DNA of 64,000 nucleotides from an uncultured Pirellulaceae bacterium. GTDB taxonomy: Bacteria; Planctomycetota; Planctomycetia; Pirellulales; Pirellulaceae. Position numbers and translations under genes: made by a program. Shown piece after piece: positions 1 to 9,262 of this stretch (position 1 is its first letter; each line of letters starts with the position of its first letter). The stretch spans positions 1-64,000 of the forward strand of contig CALKCK010000041.1 of the NCBI GenBank assembly GCA_938083195.1, written 5' to 3'. The notes beneath the pieces are model-generated. The model did not search any database. It was not told where the DNA came from and worked only from the letters and a program-made list of their open reading frames with translations.

Positions 1-2
1 AG

Positions 3-76
3 TGGGCGTTGAGGGACTCGAACCCCCGACCCTCTCGGTGTAAACGAGATGCTCTAGCCAACTGAGCTAAACGCCC
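3..76 (-). tRNA. tRNA-Val (anticodon TAC)
   Basis: Read on the minus strand this folds into a complete cloverleaf. The 7-bp acceptor stem pairs positions 70-76 with 4-10, the D-arm contains AGCTCAGTTGG, and the T-arm contains GGTTCGAGTCC. The anticodon loop TTTACAC gives anticodon TAC, which reads valine GUA codons. The discriminator base is A and CCA is not encoded, so it would be added after transcription. The gene lies at the very edge of the window, so a neighbouring tRNA beyond the edge cannot be excluded. Confidence 0.95.
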
Positions 77-144
77 GAGGACAATACTTTATTGTCTCGC
101 TGGGTTACTTGTCAATCGCCTATCGGACTAAATTAAGTACCGAA

Positions 145-897
145 TTAATTAGGCAGTAAGACAGAATCAATGACGTGAATCACACCATTTTTAAGCATGA
201 TATCAGTTTCGGTAACCATGGCATCGTTAATCTTAACTTCGTCTTTAGGATTCCAACCTTTGTCTTCATGATTCTTTGTAACTGAAATTTTCACAGAATT
301 GCCACCCGCCGTCTCTGCTGATTTCAATTTCATCACATCAGCCGAACTAACTTTCTTTGGCACTGCGTGGTACATGAGAATTCCAGCAAGCTTCTCTTTA
401 TTTTCAGGCTTCAGCAAGTCTTTAACCGTCCCCTCGGGAAGCTTCGCAAACGCGGCCTCCGTGGGAACGAAGAGTGTGACGTCTTGTTCGGTTTGGGACA
501 ACGGTGCAACCAAATCAGCGGCCTTTGCCGCCGCCAAAAGTGTTTTAAGCTCGGCTGCCTCAATCGCTTCAGCAAGCGTCATCGCTTGAACTTTGTCAAA
601 CGCGCTCAAAAACTCGGGGATCATCACTTCATTCTCAAAGGCCTTTTTATCGGCACCTTTTTTTGACTTGAAATCCGCAGTTAAAGACTTTGAATCAAAT
701 TGGCTCATCAAAAGACGCCCATACACGTTCCGGTCGCTCTTTTTCTTGCCGTGGCAAGTGTTGCAACTAATTGATCGATCCGGATATTTCGCCTCTAGTT
801 GCTTCTTGAATACGCTATGTGCCGACGCTGGAACGGTAAACACAAGGGTACAAACTACGACTAACAATGCACAAAAAAGACTTTTGCCTCGATTCAC
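145..897 (-). CDS. Secreted haem-motif plus fasciclin (FAS1) domain protein
   Basis: A 250-residue exported protein of unknown exact role. Residues 1-26 form a signal peptide ending in ASA. A short segment follows with a single CxxCH motif (CNTCH, residues 45-49), the signature for covalent haem c attachment. From about residue 105 to the C-terminus is a FAS1 (fasciclin) domain, with the typical TLFVPTEAAF and NGVIHVIDSVLLP blocks. FAS1 domains usually mediate adhesion or ligand binding. The start is GTG at 897, supported by AGGAG about 9 bases upstream. The haem segment may be a one-haem cytochrome or only a cysteine-containing linker, which sequence alone cannot decide. Confidence 0.85.
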   Translation of the reverse strand: MNRGKSLFCALLVVVCTLVFTVPASAHSVFKKQLEAKYPDRSISCNTCHGKKKSDRNVYGRLLMSQFDSKSLTADFKSKKGADKKAFENEVMIPEFLSAFDKVQAMTLAEAIEAAELKTLLAAAKAADLVAPLSQTEQDVTLFVPTEAAFAKLPEGTVKDLLKPENKEKLAGILMYHAVPKKVSSADVMKLKSAETAGGNSVKISVTKNHEDKGWNPKDEVKINDAMVTETDIMLKNGVIHVIDSVLLPN

Positions 898-1185
898 GTC
901 GGTTACTCCTAAATTTTTTGGTTTTTAAGTCGGTTCGTTGGATCTGTGCTCACGCTCATATCATTTTTCGACGATTGAGCCCCGACAATCCTCTCTATTT
1001 TGCCACAAGTTTTGGATTAGGCAACCTTTATCCCGCGGAAAAACCATACGAAACGGCTTGTATCCAGCTTCACATCGCATAATCGCACCTACAAGCATCA
1101 ATAGCTTTAAGACAGCTAAATTGCGAGTCAAAACTCGATCCTGATTCACCTCTGGGCACGGCTAAATTAGCCATTTGGCAGCGGA

Positions 1186-1440
1186 TTACCGAGGCGTCCG
1201 GGTCAAATCGCGGGATTGTTGCCACTCTGGTAGCGGTTCATCCTGAAAATCATGGGCTGTGAAGTTGATCCAGTAATGAACTGGATCTTCAATCGCCGCC
1301 GAATGGCTATCCGCACCGTTTGCGATAAATTTTTTTCCGCATCTTAAACACCCCGTATTACGACCCAAACAGTCAATATTGAGCTGCTTTTTCATCGCAC
1401 AACCTGGACACGACGCGATAAAAACGGGAATGTTCGGCAT
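1186..1440 (-). CDS. Small zinc-ribbon-like protein, function unknown
   Basis: This 84-residue protein has two cysteine pairs, CPGC near residue 11 and CLRC near residue 31. They are spaced like a zinc ribbon that binds one metal ion. The C-terminal half is acidic and polar with no recognisable domain. The ATG at 1440 is preceded by AGAGG at a suitable distance, which supports a real gene. It stands alone between the FAS1 gene and the polysaccharide genes. Similar ribbons occur at the N-termini of larger planctomycete proteins, for example the one starting at 40879, but no function can be assigned. Confidence 0.6.
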   Translation of the reverse strand: MPNIPVFIASCPGCAMKKQLNIDCLGRNTGCLRCGKKFIANGADSHSAAIEDPVHYWINFTAHDFQDEPLPEWQQSRDLTRTPR

Positions 1441-1683
1441 GAAATCCTCTTTTCATCCATGAATAGACTTTCTCTAATCCGCTCCTGATTGTACTCATCC
1501 TGCCTGACAACCCAATATCGATTTCCCAATTCGTTAAGCCGCCCAAGCTTGGACTAAATTTACTAAACAATCAGTAGTGCCAGCATGGTGGAATTTCATT
1601 TCTGAAACCTCGGTACGCTCCTGGTTGATCCTATGATCTGCTAGCGCAATAGCGATTGGCCTTATTGCATTATCGAGCGGATA

Positions 1684-3309
1684 CTAACGCGGTTTAGAAG
1701 GAAGTGAAAACTCGTCGGTAAGCTCATCACCACCCGGCCCCACTTTGACCATTTCGAATCCTAAATCTCCCGATTCAGAAATTAAATCTTCATCCCCTGA
1801 CAGCATTGTCTTTTCAATCAATGCCGTCACGTCCATCAAATCGACTAGCAACTGTTGATGGGAGTAACCGGTCTCATTGGGGCCATAAACTTCGACGCGA
1901 CCAAAAACTCGACCATCCGACACTAAGGGGATTTGAGAATACCACTGTTGGTTATCGCCTCGATTAGCATCTGACCGACGAAGCGTTGCATGAAATGACT
2001 CGTGCATCCACGGAGCGTTCAAATCGAGCGTAATCTCGTTCAAGCGTTTGGTGTCGGCAAAGGCACACAACATTTTCCAAACATCTTGCCAATCTCGACT
2101 TCCTTGAACGTGCACCGAAGCTTGCTGGTAGTTCAATCCATTCGTCGACGGCATCTTAAAAAATGATTTTGCGATAGTGGAAGCGCGTCGGGAAATCAGT
2201 TGGTATTCTGCGACTCCGAATACCTTACTAGCAATCATCACAACGACCACTATCAAAATCGACGCCAAGGCGTACACAGGCTGTTGATTGAGTAGGCTTA
2301 ACACCGCCCCGGCCGCAGTCGTGGTGCATAACAACGTAACCCAAAGCAAACTTACTCTCGGGCTATATCCACGTTTCATCAACGAATGATGTAAATGACC
2401 ACGGTCAACCTCAAAGATACTTCTCCCCATCAATCGCCGTCGAATGACCGCTGCCGCCGAATCCAAAAATGGAATGGCTAACAGCGCAACTGGAGCAAAA
2501 AAAGCGATTGCCGAATTTTGTTTAAAAGTGCAGCGAATCGCCAAAGCACTCAAAACGAACCCGATCAACATACTACCGGCATCACCGAGATAGACTTTCG
2601 CAGGTGGAAAATTAAATCGAAGAAACCCAGCCAGTGCCCCCGCCATCGATGCTGCAATCAAGGCAGTCGACCATTGTTCCTGAATGATCGCCATCACGCT
2701 CAAAGCGAGACTCATTACGACCCCGATGGTTCCAGCAATGCCGTCCGCACCGTCGAGCAAGTTCACTGAATTGATCGCCGCCAGCACCCAGGCATAAACA
2801 AAAAGCACTGAAAAAATACCAAATTCAATTTTAAACCCAGCAACCGTAATTTCACTGAAATGATAGCCGAAAATGATTAGCGTAGTTACGGCCACTGCCT
2901 GACCAAAAAGTTTTTGCCGGCCCCGCAATTGAAATCGATCGTCAAGCACACCAACGCCGACGAGAATAATACTCCCTATCAACAGCCCAGTGAGTTCAAA
3001 GTAATCGCTAGACCTGACCGTCAACTGATGAGAATCCAAATCAAACGGCATTCGAGCCAACAGATTTTCCATCATTTGCCCAAACAGGAATTGGCATTCA
3101 GCACCTCCGTAGACGGATAGTGGTATCGCCAAAATCATCGTTAGCAAAACGGCCACACCACCAACCATCGGAATCGCAGCGTTGTGAAGCTTGCGTTGTC
3201 GGTCGGGGCGGTCAACGACGTTCCATCGGCGCGCAACCACGGCCAGTCGAGGCACCAAAAGAATGGCTCCGACGATCGACACGAAGAATGCAAAAATTAC
3301 CGACAGCAT
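1684..3309 (-). CDS. wecA: WecA/TagO-family polyprenyl-phosphate sugar-1-phosphate transferase with extra C-terminal domain
   Basis: An inner-membrane enzyme that transfers a sugar-1-phosphate, usually GlcNAc-1-P, from a UDP-sugar to undecaprenyl phosphate. This is the first step of O-antigen or exopolysaccharide synthesis. The first 370 residues contain about ten hydrophobic segments and the family motifs: the Asp pair D123-D124 (VLDDR), NLLDGADG at 183-190, GDAGS at 242-246, and the HLHH loop at 305-308. Residues from about 375 to 541 form a soluble extension that is absent from ordinary WecA/MraY enzymes of about 350 residues. It lies 51 bases after the O-antigen-ligase-like gene on the same strand, so the two are probably one transcription unit. 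The exact sugar donor cannot be told from the sequence. Confidence 0.9.
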   Translation of the reverse strand: MLSVIFAFFVSIVGAILLVPRLAVVARRWNVVDRPDRQRKLHNAAIPMVGGVAVLLTMILAIPLSVYGGAECQFLFGQMMENLLARMPFDLDSHQLTVRSSDYFELTGLLIGSIILVGVGVLDDRFQLRGRQKLFGQAVAVTTLIIFGYHFSEITVAGFKIEFGIFSVLFVYAWVLAAINSVNLLDGADGIAGTIGVVMSLALSVMAIIQEQWSTALIAASMAGALAGFLRFNFPPAKVYLGDAGSMLIGFVLSALAIRCTFKQNSAIAFFAPVALLAIPFLDSAAAVIRRRLMGRSIFEVDRGHLHHSLMKRGYSPRVSLLWVTLLCTTTAAGAVLSLLNQQPVYALASILIVVVVMIASKVFGVAEYQLISRRASTIAKSFFKMPSTNGLNYQQASVHVQGSRDWQDVWKMLCAFADTKRLNEITLDLNAPWMHESFHATLRRSDANRGDNQQWYSQIPLVSDGRVFGRVEVYGPNETGYSHQQLLVDLMDVTALIEKTMLSGDEDLISESGDLGFEMVKVGPGGDELTDEFSLPSKPR

Positions 3310-3360
3310 TTAAAAATTTATCCAAATAAAAAAACAACGTCACTCACACTTCTCTGCAAT

Positions 3361-6090
3361 CTAATTCGATTCCTTGCTTGCTGAGATCTCCAACTCGATT
3401 TCCTTCACCAGTCTATCATAACTAGGTTTCTTAGGGCCGCGCAATTTAAGCACTTTGGCAAGGGCCAATGCCTCATCCAATCGCCCCAAACCCTTCAAAA
3501 GCAGGGTGATTTCATATTTGACAGCAAGGTCGTTTGGATCACGTCTTCCCGCGGTTTCATACGCATCTAAGGCTAACTCCAGTTCACCCTGTCTCGCTCG
3601 AATTTGCCCCAATAAAATATCATCTTCTCTTTTGGGATATTTAATTTCTAAGACGACACTTGCCGCCCGCTCAAGAAATTCTTCTTGCTGAGGTGATTCA
3701 TTCAGCATGTATTTATCTACATAATCGAAAATCATCTTGCCATCATCCGGGATGATTTGCAGTATTTTCTCATCAGATACTGGAACGATATTTCGGCTGG
3801 TTCGGCCCGTTAGGATATTCATTAATTTCTGATACCCGTTTGGAGCCAGTTTCAAATACTGCTTCAAATGGTCAATCGAACCGTCAACCAAACCGGACTG
3901 TAGATAATAAATCCCCGCAACTTTCCGAAACGAAGGATTACTCGGTGCCAAACGTAACGCTCGCTCCATATCAACATCACCCGAGCGAACATCGCCGATC
4001 ACTCCTTTGATTTCTGCAATTCGAAGGTGGACTAAGGGTTGAATCGGTGAGGACTCGCGACTGTATTTAAAATAGGTAAGGGCCCACGGCAAATCTTCAC
4101 TAATCGCAGGGCGATTAAGAAATTTGACTAAATCATATCGCGATTCGATACGTAAAAGCGAACACGCGGTTTCCTGGACTCTCTGAATATGAGTCAGATT
4201 CCACAGGTTTTCTGAAAGCTGAGCCTGACGTTTTGGATCCATCAACTCAAATGCTTCTTTGAACTCAATCGACTCCGTCATTGAATCGTAAAGTTGCAAT
4301 CGAGATCGATGCATCCACAAGTCACCGAGATAATTCATACACTCTGAAGTCGGTGTCTGCTGAATCAATCGCGTCAACGCAGCAATTCGGTCGGTAGTTT
4401 TATTAAGATCCATGTTCTCGCGATTCAACCGACTAATCCGCGGGCTCATGTACTGATCCAGTTTGGATCTTCTATACAAATCCAACGCAACCATTGTTGA
4501 GGCCGCGAACATCACCAACACGATGACCTGAACAACATAATTGGGACATTGAAACTGCAAAAAGGATTGTTTTCTAAGTCGACCGCTTAACGCATGAGCG
4601 TGGTAAGCCAAGAAGCCCATGAGGACGGAGAGCAACAGCATGTTGGAGGCGATATACAAACCAAAATCAAAACAAGAAACCGTCGCCTGTGAGAATATCA
4701 CAAAGATACCCATCGTCCCCACACCTACGGTCGTCGGCGATGCGCCTTCGCGAAGTGCGAACAAGGCGTTTTGATACACCAACAACCAAGCCATGAGAAA
4801 CAGAATCAAGCCGAACCAACCCGCTTCAACCAATGCTTGAAAGTACTGATTTTCAGCATATACAAATATCCCCAGTTCGCGACCGCTCCGATACAGACGA
4901 TGGACGTTTCGATAAGACCCCAACCCCGACCCCATCAGTCCCATTTCGGTAACCGCGGGCCAGGTGTCTTTCCAGTTCTGTATACGTGCATCGGAACTCT
5001 CAATCGTTGTCGTGTCCATGCTGTCGAAACGATCAACTAATTCATCACTAAAACCGATCCAACCAAACAACACGATTGAGATGACAAACACAGGTGCTAG
5101 GACAATTCCAAAATTCCTGGGTTGACGGGTCACTCCAAAAACAAGCACAGTGCCTAATACCGCAACCAGTAATCCAATGACTCCGCCGCGGGAAAGCGTT
5201 GACGGGATTGCCGCGGCAATCATGACCAACATAAACAGAACCGCCAGTTTCGTTGCCGTCAAATCTCTAATCACGTCCAGAAATTGCAACTTCCAACGAC
5301 GCCAAACAGGCACCTCTCTCCCCACAATTGGGCGAGGACCATCGGCGGTAGTTCTCGACATCACAATCACGAAAAGACCGATACAACACCCCAGACACAT
5401 CAACAAATATCCCGCAGCGTTATTCCGATTGACGAATGGACCGAATGGCGCCCCTCCAAATATCTCATGGAACCAGAACATTTTCCCATTGTCAGTCAGC
5501 TTGTGAATGATTCCGAAAAAACTAATCACAAATCCATTGATTGAAACCGCCGATAACAACAATACGACATCTCGTTTCGCTCTGAAATATCGAGCTCCCA
5601 TCAGAAGCGCAGATAACGCAATCACCAGTAATCTCACTTGCCCCCACGTCGCCTCTCGATCGAGAGAAACAGATACACTCGGCGCTATACCACCGGAAAA
5701 CTCTTGGTAAATTTCGGCTTGTCTACCAAGCACTAAATCCGCCAGCGGACCTGGTAGCGTCCAGATCTGAAACAGTCCGACACCAACCCCGATAAATACC
5801 AACACGGAAACGTAAGGAAAAACCTGCGAGTTTTTTCGATTGAGAGCCGTTTCAAACCACCAAAATGCCATTCCAACCATCAACGCAAGTGTGATCAAAC
5901 ACTGTGCCCAGTTTTCAACGCTCGCAAAGAACCAAGGGGAAAGGACGACTGCCAAAATTAACGCCAACCGCCCCGGCCATTCAAACAACTCGGAAGTAGT
6001 CAGACGTTTCTTGTCTTTTACGATCCCCGATCCCGCTGACGTCGACTTCTCGATCGTCTCTTGAAGACTTGGAATATTGGACTGATTCAT
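3361..6090 (-). CDS. O-antigen ligase/polymerase (Wzy_C) family membrane protein with C-terminal TPR repeats
   Basis: A 909-residue protein. The first 520 residues hold about twelve hydrophobic segments and the O-antigen ligase (Wzy_C) core, including GSGLGSY and the ENQYFQALVEAGWFG block. These enzymes join or polymerise lipid-linked glycans at the outer face of the inner membrane. The last 330 residues are hydrophilic and helical, with TPR-like repeats. One lies around ALRLAPSNPSFRKVAGIYYL and another around GELELALDAYETAGRRDPND. The repeats probably face the periplasm and bind partners or glycan. It is the upstream gene of a pair with the WecA-type transferase. Ligase and polymerase cannot be separated by sequence alone. 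Confidence 0.88.
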   Translation of the reverse strand: MNQSNIPSLQETIEKSTSAGSGIVKDKKRLTTSELFEWPGRLALILAVVLSPWFFASVENWAQCLITLALMVGMAFWWFETALNRKNSQVFPYVSVLVFIGVGVGLFQIWTLPGPLADLVLGRQAEIYQEFSGGIAPSVSVSLDREATWGQVRLLVIALSALLMGARYFRAKRDVVLLLSAVSINGFVISFFGIIHKLTDNGKMFWFHEIFGGAPFGPFVNRNNAAGYLLMCLGCCIGLFVIVMSRTTADGPRPIVGREVPVWRRWKLQFLDVIRDLTATKLAVLFMLVMIAAAIPSTLSRGGVIGLLVAVLGTVLVFGVTRQPRNFGIVLAPVFVISIVLFGWIGFSDELVDRFDSMDTTTIESSDARIQNWKDTWPAVTEMGLMGSGLGSYRNVHRLYRSGRELGIFVYAENQYFQALVEAGWFGLILFLMAWLLVYQNALFALREGASPTTVGVGTMGIFVIFSQATVSCFDFGLYIASNMLLLSVLMGFLAYHAHALSGRLRKQSFLQFQCPNYVVQVIVLVMFAASTMVALDLYRRSKLDQYMSPRISRLNRENMDLNKTTDRIAALTRLIQQTPTSECMNYLGDLWMHRSRLQLYDSMTESIEFKEAFELMDPKRQAQLSENLWNLTHIQRVQETACSLLRIESRYDLVKFLNRPAISEDLPWALTYFKYSRESSPIQPLVHLRIAEIKGVIGDVRSGDVDMERALRLAPSNPSFRKVAGIYYLQSGLVDGSIDHLKQYLKLAPNGYQKLMNILTGRTSRNIVPVSDEKILQIIPDDGKMIFDYVDKYMLNESPQQEEFLERAASVVLEIKYPKREDDILLGQIRARQGELELALDAYETAGRRDPNDLAVKYEITLLLKGLGRLDEALALAKVLKLRGPKKPSYDRLVKEIELEISASKESN

Positions 6091-6529
6091 TGCGGTGGAA
6101 GCGGGTAAGCTTGATGAGAGATTTAAATCCAGGCAAGCCGTGGCTTGTTCTGGATAATGCGAGTTCCCCTTTCAACATGCGTTGACGGGATAACCCTCTC
6201 GATTATAGATAAGCGGTGAAATCAATAACAGAAAGCAAATTTGAATAATCTGTAAAAACTGCCAACCGCGTGATAAGTATGCAGGATGAAAGAGACCTTA
6301 CCTCTCAATTACCCTCCCTACATCGCTTGCCTGGAACAAAATCTCTAGGAGGCACTTGATCAAAAGAAAACTGCGCAACGGCAGATTACGGAACAAACTG
6401 CATTACCCTCATAACCCGAACTGAGTCTGTAGAGGCGCTGTTCTTAAGAAAGAGACACTGACTTTGTGCCATTCAATTTAAACGAAGAACCAACTAGAAG
6501 GACCAACTAGAAGGATCAAACTCGACCAC
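6091..6529. other. Intergenic region upstream of the polysaccharide genes
   Basis: This 439-base stretch contains no convincing gene. It should hold the promoter of the minus-strand O-antigen-ligase/wecA unit. No strong -35/-10 pair or inverted repeat stood out. Near its right end there is a short perfect tandem duplication, listed separately. Confidence 0.5.
6489..6514. repeat. Two-copy perfect 13-bp tandem repeat
   Basis: The unit ACCAACTAGAAGG occurs twice back to back, at 6489-6501 and 6502-6514. It lies just downstream of the stop codon of the small membrane protein gene. It is probably a slippage duplication; no function is suggested by its position. Confidence 0.9.
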
Positions 6530-7033
6530 TTATGCGCGTGGATCGAGTGAATTGGTGTAGAGCACAACCAAAGTTCCAGCAGCAAGAAGACACCATGGCA
6601 GCCAATCTTGTGGGCGAAAGACACCGGTCTTATCTGGCCCGATTAACGTCGTTTGATTTTGCTGCTTAACCTTGGGAGCAGCCATCGGAGCATTCTCAGT
6701 ACGGCGTTGCCCAAATCCGGCTAGACTGAAATCTGATCTTTGATTTCCATTCTGCCGGCGATAATTACTCTCTGTTTGATAAGGATCATCAAAGCTAGAC
6801 GAACCGAATCCGGAATTTCGAGCGGTTGACCGTGGGGCTTGATAACCGCTCTGCGCCATTCGCAACGCGTCGTTGGAAGGGGTGACGTTTGTATCTTTCG
6901 GACCATCAAAGAGCATCGCGGCTACGAAGTTCGGAACCCGCGCACCATGAATAACAAATTGCTGTGTCACAAGGCATTCAAGCCCAGTGATAATCAACAT
7001 GATACCTACTGCAAAAAAGAAGGCACGCCACAT
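6530..7033 (-). CDS. Small protein with two membrane segments, function unknown
   Basis: A 167-residue protein with a hydrophobic segment at residues 4-24 and another near the C-terminus (WCLLAAGTLVVLYT). Between them is a polar, Asn/Gln/Ser-rich linker of about 110 residues. The layout suggests a membrane-anchored hairpin with a disordered loop. No family is recognised. It lies alone on the minus strand, upstream of the polysaccharide genes but separated from them by about 440 bases. The ATG at 7033 is the only reasonable start. Low-complexity composition makes homology by eye unreliable. Confidence 0.6.
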   Translation of the reverse strand: MWRAFFFAVGIMLIITGLECLVTQQFVIHGARVPNFVAAMLFDGPKDTNVTPSNDALRMAQSGYQAPRSTARNSGFGSSSFDDPYQTESNYRRQNGNQRSDFSLAGFGQRRTENAPMAAPKVKQQNQTTLIGPDKTGVFRPQDWLPWCLLAAGTLVVLYTNSLDPRA

Positions 7034-7462
7034 GTCTCAATCCTCGAAATATTCAAACTTACAGGGTCGCTAGACTCTTCAACCATTGTTTTATCGGATT
7101 CGGCCAGCGGAGTACGTGACTTTATTGCTCCCCAGAGTTACCAGTGCTACAGACCTAATACCAATTACATTCCCTACCCAAGCCAATCCAACAAGCCGAC
7201 CCAAACAAACTTCAGACGATCTCCGGGTGTTCCAAGTAGATTCAAAGATTTCCCCAGCGACTTTGGGAATCAAACCGTCCACAAATATCGGGATTTTTCT
7301 GATTAACAGGACGGGCTTGTAGCAACCCTCTTCAGTGGGGAGTATCATACTTTCTGCCGTCAAACGGGCCTCCACAACCCAATCGGCCTCATTTGCCCAC
7401 CAACACCGCTGTTCTCAATCAGACTTTTTCTCGCATTCGCTTTGCCCAACCAACCAACTGAG
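7034..7462. other. Intergenic region between divergent genes
   Basis: This 429-base stretch separates the minus-strand membrane protein from the plus-strand response regulator. Both promoters should lie here. A 94-codon minus-strand open frame (7091-7375) crosses it, but it has no recognisable domain and no ribosome binding site, so it was not accepted as a gene. Confidence 0.5.
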
Positions 7463-7876
7463 ATGTCGAACCAACCCAACCGCGAAAAAGAAGAATCTAA
7501 GTCTTCACAAAAAAACCCACATATTCTCATCATTGATGATGATGTCGAAGTTACTGAATCTATCCGCCAAGCGTTGATCGCAACCGGCTATTCCGTTTCC
7601 GTTGCACTCGATGGCAACCAGGGCTTGGCCTACACCGAGGCAAAATCTCCCGACTTACTGATTTTGGATATCATGATGCCAAGACGAAGCGGATTTTTAG
7701 TGCTCGAAAGATTAAGGCAAAATGACAGCACGCCTATTCCGGTCATTATGATCACCGGCAACGAAGGTGCTCGGCACCGAGAGTATGCAGAGATGCTAGG
7801 AGTAAACGACTACATCAACAAACCATTTACGATGGATCGCCTACTCAATAGCATTAGCGACTTACTCAATAAGTAA
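7463..7876 (+). CDS. Single-domain response regulator (CheY-like receiver)
   Basis: A stand-alone receiver domain of about 137 residues that would be phosphorylated by a histidine kinase. Visible family marks are the acidic triad IIDDD near residue 25, the phosphoacceptor Asp in LLILDIMMP (residue 69), the switch Thr in MITGN and the conserved Lys in YINKPF (residue 120). There is no output domain, so it would act through protein-protein contacts or a phosphorelay. The ATG at 7463 is chosen over an in-frame TTG at 7442 because the receiver fold begins about 20 residues later and the extra seven residues add nothing. No kinase gene is adjacent, so the partner is unknown. Confidence 0.9.
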   Translation: MSNQPNREKEESKSSQKNPHILIIDDDVEVTESIRQALIATGYSVSVALDGNQGLAYTEAKSPDLLILDIMMPRRSGFLVLERLRQNDSTPIPVIMITGNEGARHREYAEMLGVNDYINKPFTMDRLLNSISDLLNK

Positions 7877-7986
7877 ATCGTTTCTAATCGATCTCTCCAA
7901 ACCGGCGATCGAGGTCTGCGTGACCTAAGAGTGGTTTGAACAACTGCCTAGGTTATTCAGACAATTACTGTGGTTTTACTACCTGC

Positions 7987-8202
7987 TTATTTTCCGATGT
8001 CGCGTGTCTCTGAAGGCCCCAGACGACTCGCTTTTTGATTCTCAAGCTTTATCGCATCATAGACTTCCTGTCGATGGACTGGAATTTCTTGAGGAGCATC
8101 GATACCCAAACGGACTTTATCCCCGCGAATATCTACAATGGTGATCATGACGTTATCGCCGATCATGATGCTTTCGTCTCTGTGCCGCGACAAGACCAGC
8201 AT
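7987..8202 (-). CDS. csrA: Carbon storage regulator CsrA (translational regulator)
   Basis: A 71-residue RNA-binding dimer that blocks or activates translation by binding GGA motifs in mRNA leaders. The family sequence is clear: MLVLSRHRDESIMIGD at the N-terminus, then VRLGIDAP and IPVHRQEVYDAI. An in-frame ATG 36 bases further upstream exists. The start at 8202 is preferred because AAGGAG lies 8 bases before it and it gives the canonical N-terminus. The C-terminus is slightly longer than in enterobacterial CsrA. It lies downstream of fliW on the same strand, the known antagonist gene, although about 360 bases separate them. Confidence 0.96.
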   Translation of the reverse strand: MLVLSRHRDESIMIGDNVMITIVDIRGDKVRLGIDAPQEIPVHRQEVYDAIKLENQKASRLGPSETRDIGK

Positions 8203-8566
8203 GGCTGGCTCCTTAAATCTTAAATTGATTTCCAACAAAGTCGCCCAACGGAAACCTTCCCGTTACCTGCGAGCAAACAAATAAATATTTTCTTGCAATC
8301 CTTTGCTGCGGTGTTCACCCCGTACCAGCATGCTGAAACGGTGCAAAACAATACTCCCTGTTTCCATCGGCTAGACGTTAGCTATCAAATCAGAAAAGCA
8401 GCTGACTTGTCTTATGTTCCGCGAATGAGGAATATCACGCCGGTGTTATCCCAATCGTAACGACGAAACCGCTAGAGTCCTCCTAACCCAACATCCCTGG
8501 GGCGGGGCAACGGCGCGAAATCATCGGCCGAGAGAACAATTGATGAAAGAAAATCAGCCGAGTGGT
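8203..8566. other. Intergenic region between fliW and csrA
   Basis: This 364-base spacer lies downstream of fliW and upstream of csrA on the minus strand. The only feature clearly seen is the csrA ribosome binding site near 8211. Its length suggests that csrA can have its own promoter. No gene is supported. Confidence 0.5.
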
Positions 8567-9007
8567 TTAAGCACTTCGCTTTAAGCTAATCGGCAAGGTT
8601 GCCAATTCGTACTGCATTGGCTGTGCATCGACAGTAACGACCTGACACCCAATTCGGCGATCCAAATTGATCACGAGCGGTGCTCGCATGTTTAGTGTCA
8701 ACGTTTCGTCACTACGACTCACGATTCCAAGAACGTAAGCCTGCTCAACCGAGGTGAGTTGCAATACATCTACGTCAGACGGCTCTAGGCGTACCTGATA
8801 CTCCGGAACAAATCGACGTGGCGAGACGACTGGCAACGCGATATCTGCATGTTGCATACTTTGCAACCATGCCACTGATGAATTATCAGCATCGGCCAGT
8901 AAAACCCAATGGCGACAATCCTCGAACCCCAAGAGTCCATTTCGAAAAAACAAGATATCATCCGGCTCGATTTCGATCGCAGCAAATCTTGTTGTGTGAA
9001 TTTTCAT
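8567..9007 (-). CDS. fliW: Flagellar assembly factor FliW (CsrA antagonist)
   Basis: A 146-residue cytosolic protein of normal family length. Family blocks include the early FxxGLLGFED motif (FRNGLLGFEDCRHWVLL), the SPRRFVPEYQV strand and the INLDRRIGCQVV region near the C-terminus. In Bacillus and related bacteria, FliW binds either flagellin or CsrA, so that free flagellin level controls CsrA repression. The gene is immediately upstream of csrA in the transcription direction, which supports this partnership. No flagellin gene is in the window, so the sensed partner here is unproven. Confidence 0.94.
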   Translation of the reverse strand: MKIHTTRFAAIEIEPDDILFFRNGLLGFEDCRHWVLLADADNSSVAWLQSMQHADIALPVVSPRRFVPEYQVRLEPSDVDVLQLTSVEQAYVLGIVSRSDETLTLNMRAPLVINLDRRIGCQVVTVDAQPMQYELATLPISLKRSA

Positions 9008-9262
9008 CTCGACACCGTATTAGTAACGTTTTTCTTGGCAGCGACGATCCCCATACGATTTGCGAGGCAAAATCACGCTGTCCTTCATTTCATCGGCGAC
9101 TCAAGGCAACTGCTTAAGTTAAAATAATCCGATTGTTCGCATTTTCCCAACAAACCAAAGTTGGCGGTTTTTCTGGGTTCATCTCGACACAGAATCTTCA
9201 TTTCCCTACGATATTGTTAGAACTCAACCGCCAATGTCCCTTGGCTGCCACAGGTGCTAGCG

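Noticed and set aside
6839..7306. 155-codon plus-strand open frame overlapping the small membrane protein
   Set aside because: It overlaps a better minus-strand gene in antisense and its product is low in hydrophobic pattern and high in Pro/Ser/Arg.
7091..7375. 94-codon minus-strand open frame between the small membrane protein and the response regulator
   Set aside because: No domain, no ribosome binding site, and it occupies the region that must hold two divergent promoters.
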